Notes: generated from the sequence alone by a model not told the origin. A stretch of 64,000 nucleotides of DNA from Sideroxydans lithotrophicus (GCA_020723185.1 DYJI01000008.1:1-64000); one strand, 5' to 3'. Shown: positions 49,312 to 58,957, counted from the stretch's first letter. Numbers and translations: made by a program.

Positions 49312-51162
49312 ATGCAGACCACAGCCCGCACCGCAGACCGTCAGAGCGCCCAGCACATCGGACTGGTCTTCATGTTGCTCGCGCTGCTGGAGCTGCTGTT
49401 CCTGCATGCGCTGTCGCCGCTGGAGAATCGCCTGTCCGACGCTTTCGTGCGCATGCAGGCTGCGTCACTACAACCCGACCCCGATATCGTCATCGTCGAC
49501 ATCGACGACGCCAGCCTGGCGCAGATGGAGGACGATGTCGGGCGCTGGCCGTGGCCGCGTGCCGTCCATGGCGAGCTGGTGCAGGGCATCGCGGCGCAGC
49601 AACCCAAAGCCATCGTGTTCGATATCCTGTTCAGCGAACGCGACGCGTTCCGTCCCGATAGCGACGAGGCTTTCAACCAGGCGCTGCAAGGTCTCAACAA
49701 TGTCTATTTCCCCATGGTGCGGCGCGATGCCGCGATGGATGCGCAGGGCGCGCCGGTCACGGATATCGCGCCATTGCTTGGTCTGCAGCGCGGGGAGGGG
49801 GCGGACGACCAGGCGAAACTCGCCATCCTGCCGCCGCTGGTGCTGGACCCGGCACACTGGCGCGTCGGCACCATCAACTTCGAGGAGGATGGTGACGGTG
49901 TCGGTCGCCGTTATCAGCTCTACACCGATGCCTATGGCTGGCGCATCCCCTCGCTGCCGGCACGCGTCGCGCAGGACCTCGGTTATGCCGTGCCACAGCA
50001 GCGCGACATGATCCTCGCCTGGCGCGGCAATCCGGGCGCGTTCAAACATATTCCCTATGCCGACCTGTATGCCGACCTCGGCCGCGAGAAGCACCAGCGT
50101 CCGGCGGATGAATTGAAAGACAAGATCGTCATCATCGGCACCGCTGCCACCGGCATGCACGACGTGCGCGTGACGCCCATGGCCAGCCTCTATCCCGGTG
50201 TCGAGATGCTGGCCACTGCCCTCGACAATCTGAAGAACGGACGCCAGATGCGCCAGGCGGATGCGGGCTTCCCGGCCGGTATCGCCATCCTGCTGCTCAG
50301 CGCGCTGAGCATCGCTTTCATGCGCCGCCTCCACACGCTCAAGATCGGCGCGGCCCTGCTCGGCGTGTCGGTGCTGCTGTTCGGTGCGTCCTGGCTGGCC
50401 GTGGGCAGCGAGATGCTGTTGCCGGTGCTCACCCCGGTTCTTCTGGCATGGCTGGCCTATGTCGCTTTCGCCCTGCGCGAATACCTGCGCGAGCGCCGGT
50501 CGCGCGAACAGGCGGTGCAACTGTTCAGTCGTTTCGTCAATCCGCATGTGGTGCAGGAACTGGTGGCGCACGGCGGCCTCAGCCGTTCCGGCGAGAGCCG
50601 CCAGATCACCATCCTGTTCTCCGACATCCGCGGCTTCACCACGCTGTCCGAGAAGCGCACGCCGGAGCAGGTAGTAGAACTGCTCAATCGTTATTTCAGT
50701 CTGCAAGTGGAGGTTGTGTTCCGCCACGGCGGTTCGCTGGACAAGTTCATCGGCGATTGCATCATGGCTTTCTGGGGCGCGCCGCTGGACGATCCCGATC
50801 ATGCCAAACATGCGGTGGAAGCCGCGCTGGAGATGGGCGAGGTGTTGCAGCGCTTCAAGAAAGAATTGGGCGAGGAAGATGCCAGCTTCGATGTGGGTAT
50901 AGGCATCCACACCGGCCCCGCTGTGGTCGGTCTGATCGGCAGCGAACAGCGCCGCGAGTACACCGCCATCGGCGATACGGTGAATCTCGGCAGCCGCATC
51001 GAAGGTTTGACCAAGGGCGTGTCGCGCATCCTGGTCTCTCGCGAGACCAGGGAGGCCTGCGGCGATGCCTTCGAATTCCAGTCGTTCGGATCGTTCAAGG
51101 TGAAAGGGCGCGAGCAGGAAGTCGAACTGTTCGCCCCGACCAGAAAAGGAGAATCGGCATGA
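49312..51162 (+). CDS. CHASE2 class III nucleotide cyclase
   Basis: The 616-residue protein has one N-terminal membrane segment, a periplasmic CHASE2 domain (about 55-320), three membrane segments (about 322-395) and a class III cyclase domain (about 435-600). Metal-binding aspartates are in LFSDIRGFT and [10 protein letters not shown]; substrate positions DKFIGD (Lys) and AIGDTVN (Asp) fit adenylate cyclase. It senses an unknown periplasmic cue and makes cAMP. Its stop overlaps the next start in ATGA. Confidence 0.92.
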   Translation: MQTTARTADRQSAQHIGLVFMLLALLELLFLHALSPLENRLSDAFVRMQAASLQPDPDIVIVDIDDASLAQMEDDVGRWPWPRAVHGELVQGIAAQQPKAIVFDILFSERDAFRPDSDEAFNQALQGLNNVYFPMVRRDAAMDAQGAPVTDIAPLLGLQRGEGADDQAKLAILPPLVLDPAHWRVGTINFEEDGDGVGRRYQLYTDAYGWRIPSLPARVAQDLGYAVPQQRDMILAWRGNPGAFKHIPYADLYADLGREKHQRPADELKDKIVIIGTAATGMHDVRVTPMASLYPGVEMLATALDNLKNGRQMRQADAGFPAGIAILLLSALSIAFMRRLHTLKIGAALLGVSVLLFGASWLAVGSEMLLPVLTPVLLAWLAYVAFALREYLRERRSREQAVQLFSRFVNPHVVQELVAHGGLSRSGESRQITILFSDIRGFTTLSEKRTPEQVVELLNRYFSLQVEVVFRHGGSLDKFIGDCIMAFWGAPLDDPDHAKHAVEAALEMGEVLQRFKKELGEEDASFDVGIGIHTGPAVVGLIGSEQRREYTAIGDTVNLGSRIEGLTKGVSRILVSRETREACGDAFEFQSFGSFKVKGREQEVELFAPTRKGESA

Positions 51163-51653
51163 AGGGATTGATAGCAGTCTGGCTGACACTCGGTTTCATC
51201 GCCAGCGCCGTAGCGGAGGAGGCCATTACTTTGCGCAGCACCGAATTGAAGGCCAAGCCTTACAGCGACGCGGAGACGCTGCTCACGCTGCCGGAACGCA
51301 GCAAGGTGGAAGTGCTGCAGCGCCGCGCCTCGTGGACGCAGGTGAAGAGCGGCAAGACCAGTGGCTGGGTGAAGATGCTCAGTCTGCAACTGGTGCGCGG
51401 CACCACGCAGCGCCGTGCCGACAACGGGCTGCGCTCCCTGTTCAACGTGGCACAGACCGGTCGCGGCGGCAGCACCGTCACCACCGGTGTGCGCGGACTG
51501 TCGGAAGAAGATCTCAAGAACGCCAAGCCGAACCCGCAGGCACTGGAAGATGCGCAGGCGTTCGTGGCCACCAAAGCCGATGCGAAACGTTTTGCCATGC
51601 AAGGAAAACTGAAGGCGCAACAGGTCGACTATCTGCCAGGAGGTGAGCGATGA
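51159..51653 (+). CDS. Secreted SH3-domain protein
   Basis: The 164-residue protein starts with a signal peptide ([19 protein letters not shown]) followed by a bacterial SH3 domain ([20 protein letters not shown], then [18 protein letters not shown]) and an unstructured, Thr/Gly-rich tail. AAAAGGAG precedes the ATG. It overlaps both neighbours in ATGA, so cyclase, SH3 protein and protease are translated in tight coupling. SH3 domains of this kind bind peptidoglycan or proteins. Confidence 0.88.
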   Translation: MKGLIAVWLTLGFIASAVAEEAITLRSTELKAKPYSDAETLLTLPERSKVEVLQRRASWTQVKSGKTSGWVKMLSLQLVRGTTQRRADNGLRSLFNVAQTGRGGSTVTTGVRGLSEEDLKNAKPNPQALEDAQAFVATKADAKRFAMQGKLKAQQVDYLPGGER

Positions 51654-52486
51654 GAACACTCATAGTGATGTTGGCGGTCTGTCTCGCTGTTCCGGTGCAG
51701 GCGTTCGACTTTGGCAGCCTTGACCTGGAGAAAGCCGTGAAGACGGTGCAGAAGATCAAGAAGGCCAATGAGGACGTGAGCGAACCGCAGGAGATCGAGC
51801 TGGGCAGCGGCATCGCCAGCAACCTGCTGGGGGCCGCGCCGCTACTCGACAACCCGGAAGTTCAGCGCTATGTGAACCGCGTCGGCCGCTGGATCGCGCT
51901 GCAGACCGAGCGGCCGGACATCCCCTGGCAGTTCGGTGTGCTGGACGACCCGGACATCAATGCCTTCGCCGCGCCGGGCGGTTACGTCTTCATCACCAAG
52001 GGATTGCTCGCTCGCATGAACAACGAGGCGGAACTGGCCGGTGTGCTCGCGCACGAGATATCCCATGTGCTGCGTAAACATCATCTGCTGGCATTGAAGA
52101 AAGGCGCACGCTCGGAACTGTTCAGCGACCTCGCCAATGACGCGATCAAGTCGCACGGCGGCGACCCGCGCCTGAGCAAGCTGGTCAGCGCCGGCACCGA
52201 GATCTATGCGCGCGGTCTGGACAAGCAGGACGAATTCGAATCCGACCGCATGGGCGTGGTGCTCGCCGCCCGCGCCGGCTACGATCCCTATGGCCTGCCG
52301 GCCGTGCTGCAGACGTTGCAATCCATCAACCCAAGCGATTCCAACCTCGCTCTCATGTTCAAGACCCATCCTTCGTTCGACAAACGGCTGGAGCTGCTGG
52401 CGAACGAGATGACACCCGCACTGGATGGTTATGAGGGGCAGCCGGATCTTGGCCAGCGGTTCGCGTCGGTGATGGGCGGGCAATAA
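51650..52486 (+). CDS. Periplasmic M48 family metalloprotease
   Basis: The 278-residue protein has a signal peptide (to VQAF) and an M48 peptidase domain with HEISH (His135, Glu136, His139) and a third ligand Glu197 in EFESDRMG. It resembles BepA/LoiP-like proteases without the TPR part and would act on misassembled envelope proteins. AGGAGGTGAGCG precedes the ATG. It is the third gene of the cyclase-SH3-protease block. Confidence 0.9.
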   Translation: MRTLIVMLAVCLAVPVQAFDFGSLDLEKAVKTVQKIKKANEDVSEPQEIELGSGIASNLLGAAPLLDNPEVQRYVNRVGRWIALQTERPDIPWQFGVLDDPDINAFAAPGGYVFITKGLLARMNNEAELAGVLAHEISHVLRKHHLLALKKGARSELFSDLANDAIKSHGGDPRLSKLVSAGTEIYARGLDKQDEFESDRMGVVLAARAGYDPYGLPAVLQTLQSINPSDSNLALMFKTHPSFDKRLELLANEMTPALDGYEGQPDLGQRFASVMGGQ

Positions 52487-52503
52487 AGTACCGGACGCGC
52501 AGG

Positions 52504-53046
52504 ATGATGAAGCAGCGCCGGACCTTCACCTTCTTCTTGCTCGCGGTGCTGCTGGTGCTCGGCGGCTGCGCCAACAACGACTGGCGTACCGCCAGCCGCG
52601 ACTCCGCCGGCATCGCCCCGGATCCCGCGACCACCGAAGAGGCGGTGCTCATCGTGTTCGGCGCGGATACCTGGGGCTGGCGCGGCTGGTTCGCCATCCA
52701 CACCTGGATCGCGGCCAAACGCAGCGGCGAGCATGCGTACACGGTCTACGACGTCGTCGGCTGGCGCGCCCGCAACGGGCAACCCGTCATGCAGGCCGCG
52801 CAGGACATCCCCGACCGCTACTGGTACGGCGAGCGGCCACGCATCATCAAACAGTATCGCGGGGCAGGCGTCGATCGTCTGATCGCCGAAGTCGACAAGG
52901 CCGCGCAGGAATATCCCTGGAAAGACAGCTACACCGCCTTCCCCGGCCCAAACAGCAACACCTTCATCGCCTGGATCGCCAAGCGCGTGCCGGAAATGGA
53001 ACTGAGCCTGCCGCTCTCGGCGATAGGCAGCGGATATGTGGAGTGA
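52504..53046 (+). CDS. DUF3750-like lipoprotein
   Basis: The 180-residue protein has a lipoprotein signal (LLAVLLVLGGC) and the DUF3750 pattern (VLIVFGADTWGWRGWFAIHTWIAAK, then YTVYDVVGWRAR, and a YTAFPGPNSNTFIAWIAK segment with conserved Gly-Pro-Asn-Ser). Family members I know are longer. Function is unknown. It lies 17 bases after the M48 gene and is probably cotranscribed. Confidence 0.75.
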   Translation: MMKQRRTFTFFLLAVLLVLGGCANNDWRTASRDSAGIAPDPATTEEAVLIVFGADTWGWRGWFAIHTWIAAKRSGEHAYTVYDVVGWRARNGQPVMQAAQDIPDRYWYGERPRIIKQYRGAGVDRLIAEVDKAAQEYPWKDSYTAFPGPNSNTFIAWIAKRVPEMELSLPLSAIGSGYVE

Positions 53047-53150
53047 CGATGGTGGATGCACCAGGCATTGCTGTGCTCTGTTCACGGAGCGGGAGAGGTT
53101 GGTCGGTGTGACGTGGTTGGCTTGAATCGGCCGACAGCAGAAGTCTAGCC

Positions 53151-53699
53151 TCAGCCTTTCCTGACCGGCGGTTCCAGATCGCCACGATGCAGTTTGAAGT
53201 CGCCCGTCTTGCGTTCCGCGAAGTAGTGTTCCAGCGCATATTTCACCGGACGGAACGCAAGTTGTTCCCACGGGATGTCCTCTTCCTTGAACAATCTCAC
53301 ATCCAGACTCTCGACACCGGGTGAGAAATCCAGGTCGAGCAGGGTGGCGCGGAACAGCATCTGCACCTGGTTGATGTAAGGCAGGTTGTAGACGGCATAG
53401 AGGTCGTGGATCTGCACGCGGGCGTTGGCTTCTTCCAGCGTCTCGCGGGCGGCACCTTGTTCGGTGGTCTCGCCGTTCTCCATGAATCCGGCAGGGAGCG
53501 TCCACAGGCCGTGCCGAGGTTCGATGGCGCGCAGGCAAAGCAAGATCCTGCCATCTTTCCATTCGGGTATCGCGCCGACGATGATCTTCGGGTTCTGGTA
53601 GTGGATGGTGTCGCAGGCGGTGCAAACGTAGCGCTCGCGGTGGTCGTCCGGCGGGGTGCGCAGTTCGACGGGTGCGCCGCAGTCTGCGCAGTATCTCAT
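53151..53699 (-). CDS. Nudix hydrolase with zinc ribbon
   Basis: The 182-residue protein has an N-terminal zinc ribbon (CADCG and CTACD) and a Nudix box, GFMENGETTEQGAARETLEEANA in part, which fits Gx5Ex7REUxEExGU apart from the last Gly. It belongs to the NudC-like/ADP-ribose pyrophosphatase area; the exact nucleotide substrate is open. It converges on the DUF3750 gene. Confidence 0.85.
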   Translation of the reverse strand: MRYCADCGAPVELRTPPDDHRERYVCTACDTIHYQNPKIIVGAIPEWKDGRILLCLRAIEPRHGLWTLPAGFMENGETTEQGAARETLEEANARVQIHDLYAVYNLPYINQVQMLFRATLLDLDFSPGVESLDVRLFKEEDIPWEQLAFRPVKYALEHYFAERKTGDFKLHRGDLEPPVRKG

Positions 53700-53942
53700 C
53701 TAGGTGAGCCTTGATTAGCCGTCGAGAGCGGTTCGAGTGCAAGGCGCACGGAACGCAGCGACTGAGAAAACGAGTTTCGGTGCGGACTAACCTTCAGGTT
53801 ATGTCGTAGCCACATACCGGGTTGGTAGGCGAGGAAGCGACAACGAATGTTGCGGTGAAGCTCATGCACAACGCGCGTGATGCTGGTGCCAAGGCCGCGC
53901 AACGCCGCAATCGAACCACGCAGTAGGCTAGCGAGGCTCAAC
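53700..53942. repeat. Unassigned non-coding segment, possible dispersed repeat
   Basis: No gene with a ribosome site is seen. The segment includes GTGC/GCAC pairs and reads on the minus strand as a protein-like stretch (HELHRNIRCRFLAYQPGMW) without a start of its own, in frame with no neighbour gene. This mix of protein-like reading and palindromes is usual for dispersed repeats. A GGTTCGAGT box recalls a tRNA T-loop, but no cloverleaf can be drawn. Confidence 0.3.
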
Positions 53943-54746
53943 TTACAGCTCCCAGAACTTCCACCACGGTGTCTCCTTCTCCTTGAAGAAGGTCTTCGAG
54001 GGGCGGATGCCGTCCTTGGCGATGTTGTGTGCCAGCACGCGCTGGGTGTCGCGGCTGAGGTCGTCCATGCCGAGGCGGGTATAGCCTTGCACCATGATCT
54101 GCAGGGCATCGCGTGTCTGCGGGGTGTCGGGGTAGTCGGTCAGCACGCCCTGGGCGCGGTTGACGGCGGCGACATAGGCTCCGCGGCGCAGGTAGTAGCT
54201 GGCGATGGCGATCTCGTGTTTGGCAAGGGTGACCAGCAGGTATTGCATGCGCTGGCGGGCGTCGTCGGCATAACGGCTGGCCGGATAACGGGTGACCAGT
54301 TCCTTGAAAGCGTCGAAGGAGGCGCGCAGGCTGGCCGGGTCGCGTTCGGCCGGGTCCTGCTGGAACAGGGTGCTGAAGTAGCTGTTAAGGTTCTCGTCGA
54401 AGTTGATGAGGCCCTTCAGGTAGAGCACGTAATCGAGCGCATCGCTCTTGGGGAACTGTTTGATGAAGCGGTCCAGTGTGGACAGTGCCGGTGCCGGCTC
54501 GCCCTTTTTGTAATAGGCATAGGCGATGTCCAGTTGTGCCTGTTGTGCATAGCGGCCATAGGGGTAGCGCGATTGCAGGCGCTCCAGCAGTTTGACGGCA
54601 CGCTCGTAGCTCTCGTCCTGCATCTCGGCCTTGGCTTGCCCGTACAGTTCGTCCGCAGTCAGTTTCTGGTCGATGTTGTCGGCTTCGGGGAGTGAACTGC
54701 AAGCAGCTAACGTGAGCAGGAGGAAAACGGCTAAACTATGACGCAT
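53943..54746 (-). CDS. bamD: Outer membrane assembly lipoprotein BamD
   Basis: The 267-residue protein has a lipoprotein signal (LLLTLAAC) and TPR repeats (LYGQAKAEMQDESYERAVKLL, RYPYGRYAQQAQLDIAYAYYK, YPDTPQTRDALQIM) exactly as in BamD. It is part of the BAM complex that inserts beta barrels into the outer membrane. Its start codon overlaps that of rluD on the other strand (CATG at 54744-54747), an arrangement often seen for these genes in proteobacteria but rarely this tight. Confidence 0.95.
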   Translation of the reverse strand: MRHSLAVFLLLTLAACSSLPEADNIDQKLTADELYGQAKAEMQDESYERAVKLLERLQSRYPYGRYAQQAQLDIAYAYYKKGEPAPALSTLDRFIKQFPKSDALDYVLYLKGLINFDENLNSYFSTLFQQDPAERDPASLRASFDAFKELVTRYPASRYADDARQRMQYLLVTLAKHEIAIASYYLRRGAYVAAVNRAQGVLTDYPDTPQTRDALQIMVQGYTRLGMDDLSRDTQRVLAHNIAKDGIRPSKTFFKEKETPWWKFWEL

Positions 54747-55740
54747 GATAGAACCCGAAGAAGAATTGCCCGATTATAGCAAAGACGACGATAGCGCCGA
54801 CCCGCTTGAGTTCAAAGTCCCCACCGAGCTCGGCGGACTGCGTCTGGACCAGATCCTGGTCAAACTGCTTCCCGAATACTCGCGTAGCCGCCTGCAAGAC
54901 TGGATAGGGCAGGGGCTGGTGTCGATCAACGGCAAGACAGCCACTGTCAAACAGAAAGTGTGGGGCAACGAGAAGCTGAGCGTCCTGCCCCAGGTACACC
55001 CTTCCGAGATGGTAGCCGAGCCGGAAGACATCCCTCTGGATATCGTGTACGAGGACGATGCGATCATCGTCATCAACAAGCCGGTGGGGCTGGTGGTGCA
55101 TCCCGGCAGTGGCAACTGGCAGGGCACGCTGCTGAATGCCTTGCTGTTCCATGCGCCGGAGCTGAACGAGGTGCCGCGCGCGGGCATCGTGCACCGGCTG
55201 GACAAGGATACCAGCGGTCTGATGGTGGTGGCCAAGACGCTGGTGGCGCAGACCGCGCTGGTGCGGCAGATGCAGGCGCGCAGCGTGAAGCGCGAATACC
55301 TGGCGCTGGTGTGGGGCGAGGTGGACCGCGATTACACGGTGAACGTGCCGATCGGTCGCCACCCCACGCAGCGCACCAAGATGGCGGTGACCGAGAGCGG
55401 CAAGGAGGCGATCACCCATGTCCACGTCGAGCAGCGCTTCCACAGTTGCACACTGGTGCGTTGCAAGCTGGAGACCGGGCGCACCCACCAGATCCGCGTG
55501 CACATGTCCTACCTCGACCATCCGCTGGTGGGCGATACGCTCTACATCAAGGGTGTGCAGAAATGCGTGCCCGCATTGCGCGATATCCTGATCCACTTCC
55601 CGCGGCAGGCGCTGCATGCCTGGAAACTGGCGCTGGACCACCCGACGACCGGCAAGCGCATGGAGTTCGATACGCCGTTGCCGGACGACATGGACGAGTT
55701 GCTGGAGGCGATCGAAGAGGCGAACGATGAGGTCGTGTGA
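54745..55740 (+). CDS. rluD: 23S rRNA pseudouridine synthase RluD
   Basis: The 331-residue protein has an S4 domain (GGLRLDQILVKLLPEYSRSRLQDWI) and the catalytic motif HRLDKDTSGLMVVAK with the key Asp, then GRTHQIRVHM. It makes pseudouridines 1911, 1915 and 1917 in helix 69 of 23S rRNA. The order bamD, rluD, pgeF is conserved in proteobacteria. It overlaps pgeF by 14 bases. Confidence 0.95.
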   Translation: MIEPEEELPDYSKDDDSADPLEFKVPTELGGLRLDQILVKLLPEYSRSRLQDWIGQGLVSINGKTATVKQKVWGNEKLSVLPQVHPSEMVAEPEDIPLDIVYEDDAIIVINKPVGLVVHPGSGNWQGTLLNALLFHAPELNEVPRAGIVHRLDKDTSGLMVVAKTLVAQTALVRQMQARSVKREYLALVWGEVDRDYTVNVPIGRHPTQRTKMAVTESGKEAITHVHVEQRFHSCTLVRCKLETGRTHQIRVHMSYLDHPLVGDTLYIKGVQKCVPALRDILIHFPRQALHAWKLALDHPTTGKRMEFDTPLPDDMDELLEAIEEANDEVV

Positions 55741-56464
55741 TCCCTTCATCGCGCCAGACTGGCCTGCGCCGGCCAACGTCAAGGCGATGCAGACCACGCG
55801 CAGCGGCGGAGTCAGTCAGGCACCCTACGATTCGATGAACCTGGGGCTGCATGTAGGCGATGACCCGCTGCGGGTGAACCATAACCGTCAGTCGCTCTCG
55901 GCACTGCTTCCCACCGAACCGGTATGGCTGGAGCAGGTACACGGCACTGTGGTGGCGAACGCCGATGCGGCCGCGTGCCGGGTGGTGGCCGATGCCAGCA
56001 TCGCCCGTCATCGCGGTTCGGTGTGCGTGGTGATGACGGCGGATTGTCTGCCGGTGTTGCTGTGCGACGCGGATGGAACGGTGGTCGCTGCCGCGCATGC
56101 GGGCTGGCGCGGACTGTGTGACGGGGTCATAGAAGCGACGGTGCGGGCGATGGGAGTCGCGCCGAACAAACTGATGGCCTGGCTGGGGCCGGCCATCAGC
56201 CAGACGCATTTCGAGGTCGGCGCGGAAGTGCGCGAGGCGTTCATCGCGCAGCATGCGCAGGCGAAGGAAGCCTTCGTCGCCCAGCAGGGATCGGACAAGT
56301 ATCTGGCCGATCTCTACCTGCTGGCACACCAGCGGCTGAACGCACTCGGCGTCACCGCCATCCACGGCGGCTGGCGTTGCACCTACGGCGAGGCCGATTG
56401 TTTCTTCTCTTACCGGCGCGACGGGGCGACCGGTCGCATGGGCACTTTCATCTGGCTCGCCTGA
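55727..56464 (+). CDS. pgeF: Peptidoglycan editing factor PgeF (YfiH)
   Basis: The 245-residue protein has the laccase-domain fold of YfiH with metal ligands in TADCLPVLL and HAGWRGLCDG and an EQVHG motif. PgeF cleaves wrongly built L-Ser-containing muropeptide precursors; related enzymes also split purine nucleosides. The ATG at 55727 lies inside rluD, the usual overlap. It converges on the YcfL-like gene. Confidence 0.93.
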   Translation: MRSCDPFIAPDWPAPANVKAMQTTRSGGVSQAPYDSMNLGLHVGDDPLRVNHNRQSLSALLPTEPVWLEQVHGTVVANADAAACRVVADASIARHRGSVCVVMTADCLPVLLCDADGTVVAAAHAGWRGLCDGVIEATVRAMGVAPNKLMAWLGPAISQTHFEVGAEVREAFIAQHAQAKEAFVAQQGSDKYLADLYLLAHQRLNALGVTAIHGGWRCTYGEADCFFSYRRDGATGRMGTFIWLA

Positions 56465-56471
56465 GTCGGAT

Positions 56472-56840
56472 TCACTGCTTCCCCTCGCGCACTTCCAGCA
56501 GGAACTCTTCCGATTCCTTCACCGTGGACAGCAGCTCGAAATCCTGGGTGGATTCGCGGTCGATGAACACGCGCGTCCAGCCGCCAGCCTTTTCCACTAC
56601 ACGCCCACCGTCGCCCCGGAAAGCGGCGCGCACTTCGATCAGCACGCGCTGCTCGGTGAGGTTCTTCAGCTCGCCCCACACGCGCAGGGTGCCGGTGGCG
56701 GTGCGGCCGGATTGCACATTGTTCACTTCGACCACGTCCTCCAGATGGTCCTCGTCGATCATGATGATGGTGGCATCGGGCAAAGACTGGCAGGCGGCCA
56801 GGAAGCTCAACAGCAGGATGGAAAGTGTCTTTTTCAACAT
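56472..56840 (-). CDS. YcfL-like (DUF1425) lipoprotein
   Basis: The 122-residue protein has a lipoprotein signal (LLLSFLAAC) and a beta-sandwich DUF1425 pattern (NVQSGRTATGTLRVWGELKN, LIEVRAAFRGDGGRVVE). In E. coli, ycfL lies beside lpoB, and here it is the third gene of the lpoB operon. Function is unknown. Confidence 0.88.
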   Translation of the reverse strand: MLKKTLSILLLSFLAACQSLPDATIIMIDEDHLEDVVEVNNVQSGRTATGTLRVWGELKNLTEQRVLIEVRAAFRGDGGRVVEKAGGWTRVFIDRESTQDFELLSTVKESEEFLLEVREGKQ

Positions 56841-56871
56841 GATGTTCTCCTATGTAAGCGGGGTTACGGGT

Positions 56872-58353
56872 TCAGTCCGGCTGGGTGATGAATATTCTGC
56901 GCCTGAAAGTCGGGCGCGGTGCCACTTCGTTCGAGGGTTCGGGCAGGGCTGCAAGCGGCACCAGCGGTGTCTTGAAGTTCGTGGCATCGCGGGCCACTTG
57001 TTCGGCAACGGCGGTGCATGCCCCTTTGCATGTCTCACGGGTGACCGCTTCGTGTCGAAGTGAGCTGTCCTCCCAGCTGGAAGGATAGCTGCCCGGATAT
57101 TGTCTGCCCCACACCAGCATGCAGGCACCGGAACGGAAGGTCTTCATCTCTACCGCACTTTGCAGCGCGCCCTGTGCATCATGGAAACCCAGCGACCATG
57201 GCATCTGCCCGGCCTCTGCGTCGATTTGCGTGGTCGCCACATAGATGCGGTCTGGCAGGCTGGACCAGCTGCGCGTATCGGCTTCGGGATGGGTGGAGGC
57301 GGCGACGATGTTGCTGCCGATGCTGACCAGCATGCCGAGCAGCGCCAGTCCGGCATATTGCTCGGCATCGTCACCGTCTCTGCGCCGGGCCGCGTTGCGC
57401 GCAAGGTCGGAGGAGATGTGCGCGAACACGGCGGCACCGGTCGCGATGCCCTCGGCGGTATCGCGGAACGAGGCCTTGCCCGCCAGGATCTTGTCCACTG
57501 CGCGCCCACCGCGTGTCGAGGCTTGCCAGTACACGTCCTCGATCTGTTGCCCCACCAGCAGATGATCGCCCTGCGTGAAGGTGACACCGCGTACCCTGCC
57601 GTCGTCGCGCCGCACATAGCGCAGTTCCTCCTGATGGCGGCCGCTGGCGATCTTGCCCGGTGCACGGCCGACCTCGGCGATCAGTAGCACGTTGTCTGTC
57701 ACGGAGGGGAGCTTGATGCCCGGCTTTGCTTTCAGTACGGCGGCGAATTCGTCCTTCGCCTGCGCGGCGCGTCCCGAGCAGTTGTACAGCCAGCCACGGA
57801 TGAACGGCATCATCACCATGTCGCTCTGGAAGGTCTCGGAGGCGGACATGGTGTCCTGTATCTCGGCGAAGCGCAGGTCGGCGCGGGCGTTGTCCAGATC
57901 GGCATCGGAGAAATCGGCGAGGGCGAGGTAGTAGCCGACCATGGCGCGCTCGTAGGGGTCGCCCTTGAAATCCTTGTCGGCCTCAGGCACGAAATTGCTG
58001 CGCGCGCGGTTGGCGGCCGGGTCGTGCGCATAGATGGTCTCGATCAGCGCCTGCGCATCGGACAGGAGACGCTGGGCGGTATGAGGTTGCGAAAGTTCCA
58101 GCGCGGTCAGTCCGGCCATCGCCTCGTTCAGCACGCGGTCGCGGCGGCCCTGTTCCTGGTCGCGCAACACATAGTGGCGCAACGCGGTCGGCACTTCCGT
58201 ATCCGGCTCCAGCAGTTGTTCGATGCGGCCCGGCTCGACAGGTTTTCTATCCGGCCCGCTGGTTGCGCAACCGGACAGTGTCAGCCCGAGGGCGCAGGTG
58301 AGGGCAAGTGGAACGAAACGGGATGTCGCTGAAGGATCAGCGATAGATCGCAT
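56872..58353 (-). CDS. COG3014-type lipoprotein
   Basis: The 493-residue protein starts at the ATG at 58353, overlapping the lpoB 3' end by 17 bases. It has a lipoprotein signal (LTLSGC) and helical repeats (RVLNEAMAGLTALELSQPHTA, YERAMVGYYLALADF) followed by a hydrophobic stretch (AEQYAGLALLGMLVSIGSNI) and a beta-rich end. It matches the COG3014 lipoproteins, which co-occur with LpoB and YcfL. Probably acts with them in the outer membrane; its task is unknown. Confidence 0.8.
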   Translation of the reverse strand: MRSIADPSATSRFVPLALTCALGLTLSGCATSGPDRKPVEPGRIEQLLEPDTEVPTALRHYVLRDQEQGRRDRVLNEAMAGLTALELSQPHTAQRLLSDAQALIETIYAHDPAANRARSNFVPEADKDFKGDPYERAMVGYYLALADFSDADLDNARADLRFAEIQDTMSASETFQSDMVMMPFIRGWLYNCSGRAAQAKDEFAAVLKAKPGIKLPSVTDNVLLIAEVGRAPGKIASGRHQEELRYVRRDDGRVRGVTFTQGDHLLVGQQIEDVYWQASTRGGRAVDKILAGKASFRDTAEGIATGAAVFAHISSDLARNAARRRDGDDAEQYAGLALLGMLVSIGSNIVAASTHPEADTRSWSSLPDRIYVATTQIDAEAGQMPWSLGFHDAQGALQSAVEMKTFRSGACMLVWGRQYPGSYPSSWEDSSLRHEAVTRETCKGACTAVAEQVARDATNFKTPLVPLAALPEPSNEVAPRPTFRRRIFITQPD

Positions 58354-58957
58354 CGTCCTGGCCGCCCTTCTTGAACTCATACAGGTTGGACCAGACGCTG
58401 AGCGAAGTCTCCAGATCGATCAGCTCGAAAGTGATCTGCGTGTAGCGCTCCACCGTGCCGCTCTGCGCGCTGCGCGCATCCAGCGAGTTGATGCGGCCGA
58501 TCAGGCGGTAGTCTGCACCGGCGGTAGCCTGGGCCTGCTTGAGTGTGCCCGCATCGGTCACGCCCTGACGCTTCATGTCGCGTTCCTGCGCCACCATGTC
58601 GGCGGACTCGCGCGAGACGAACTGCAATTTGCCCTGGGCGGCGCGCTGGAGATTGATGCGCAGCCTGTCCACCAGCAGGTTCTTGTTGATGCGCTGACTG
58701 CTCTCGTTCTCGAAATAGGCTGCGTCGAGGATGACGCGCGCCGCCTGGCTGCGCTTCACCACTTCCGGCGTGGCGAGGATATCTTTCACCATGGCGTCGG
58801 TGACGGCGGTCACATCCTGGCTCTCCACGCCCACGCCGGCCACCACACCGGTGGAATGCACGTCCTGATAGGTGACCGGTTTGCCGGCATCGGGGGTAGA
58901 ACAGGCGGACAGCAACAGGACTGAAACAGAAAGGGTCAGCAGGATATTCGTGTTCAT
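58337..58957 (-). CDS. lpoB: Penicillin-binding protein activator LpoB
   Basis: The 206-residue protein has a lipoprotein signal (VLLLSAC) and the LpoB fold (AMVKDILATPEV, RVILDAAYFENESSQRINKN, ADYRLIGRINSLD, ITFELIDLETSLSVWSN). LpoB reaches through the periplasm to activate PBP1b. The linker after the signal is short here (about 25 residues against about 50 in E. coli). It is the first gene of a three-lipoprotein operon. Confidence 0.9.
   Translation of the reverse strand: MNTNILLTLSVSVLLLSACSTPDAGKPVTYQDVHSTGVVAGVGVESQDVTAVTDAMVKDILATPEVVKRSQAARVILDAAYFENESSQRINKNLLVDRLRINLQRAAQGKLQFVSRESADMVAQERDMKRQGVTDAGTLKQAQATAGADYRLIGRINSLDARSAQSGTVERYTQITFELIDLETSLSVWSNLYEFKKGGQDDAIYR

Noticed and set aside
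53720-53800. A tRNA-like GGTTCGAGT box
   Set aside because: No acceptor, D or anticodon stem can be paired around it, so it is not a tRNA gene.
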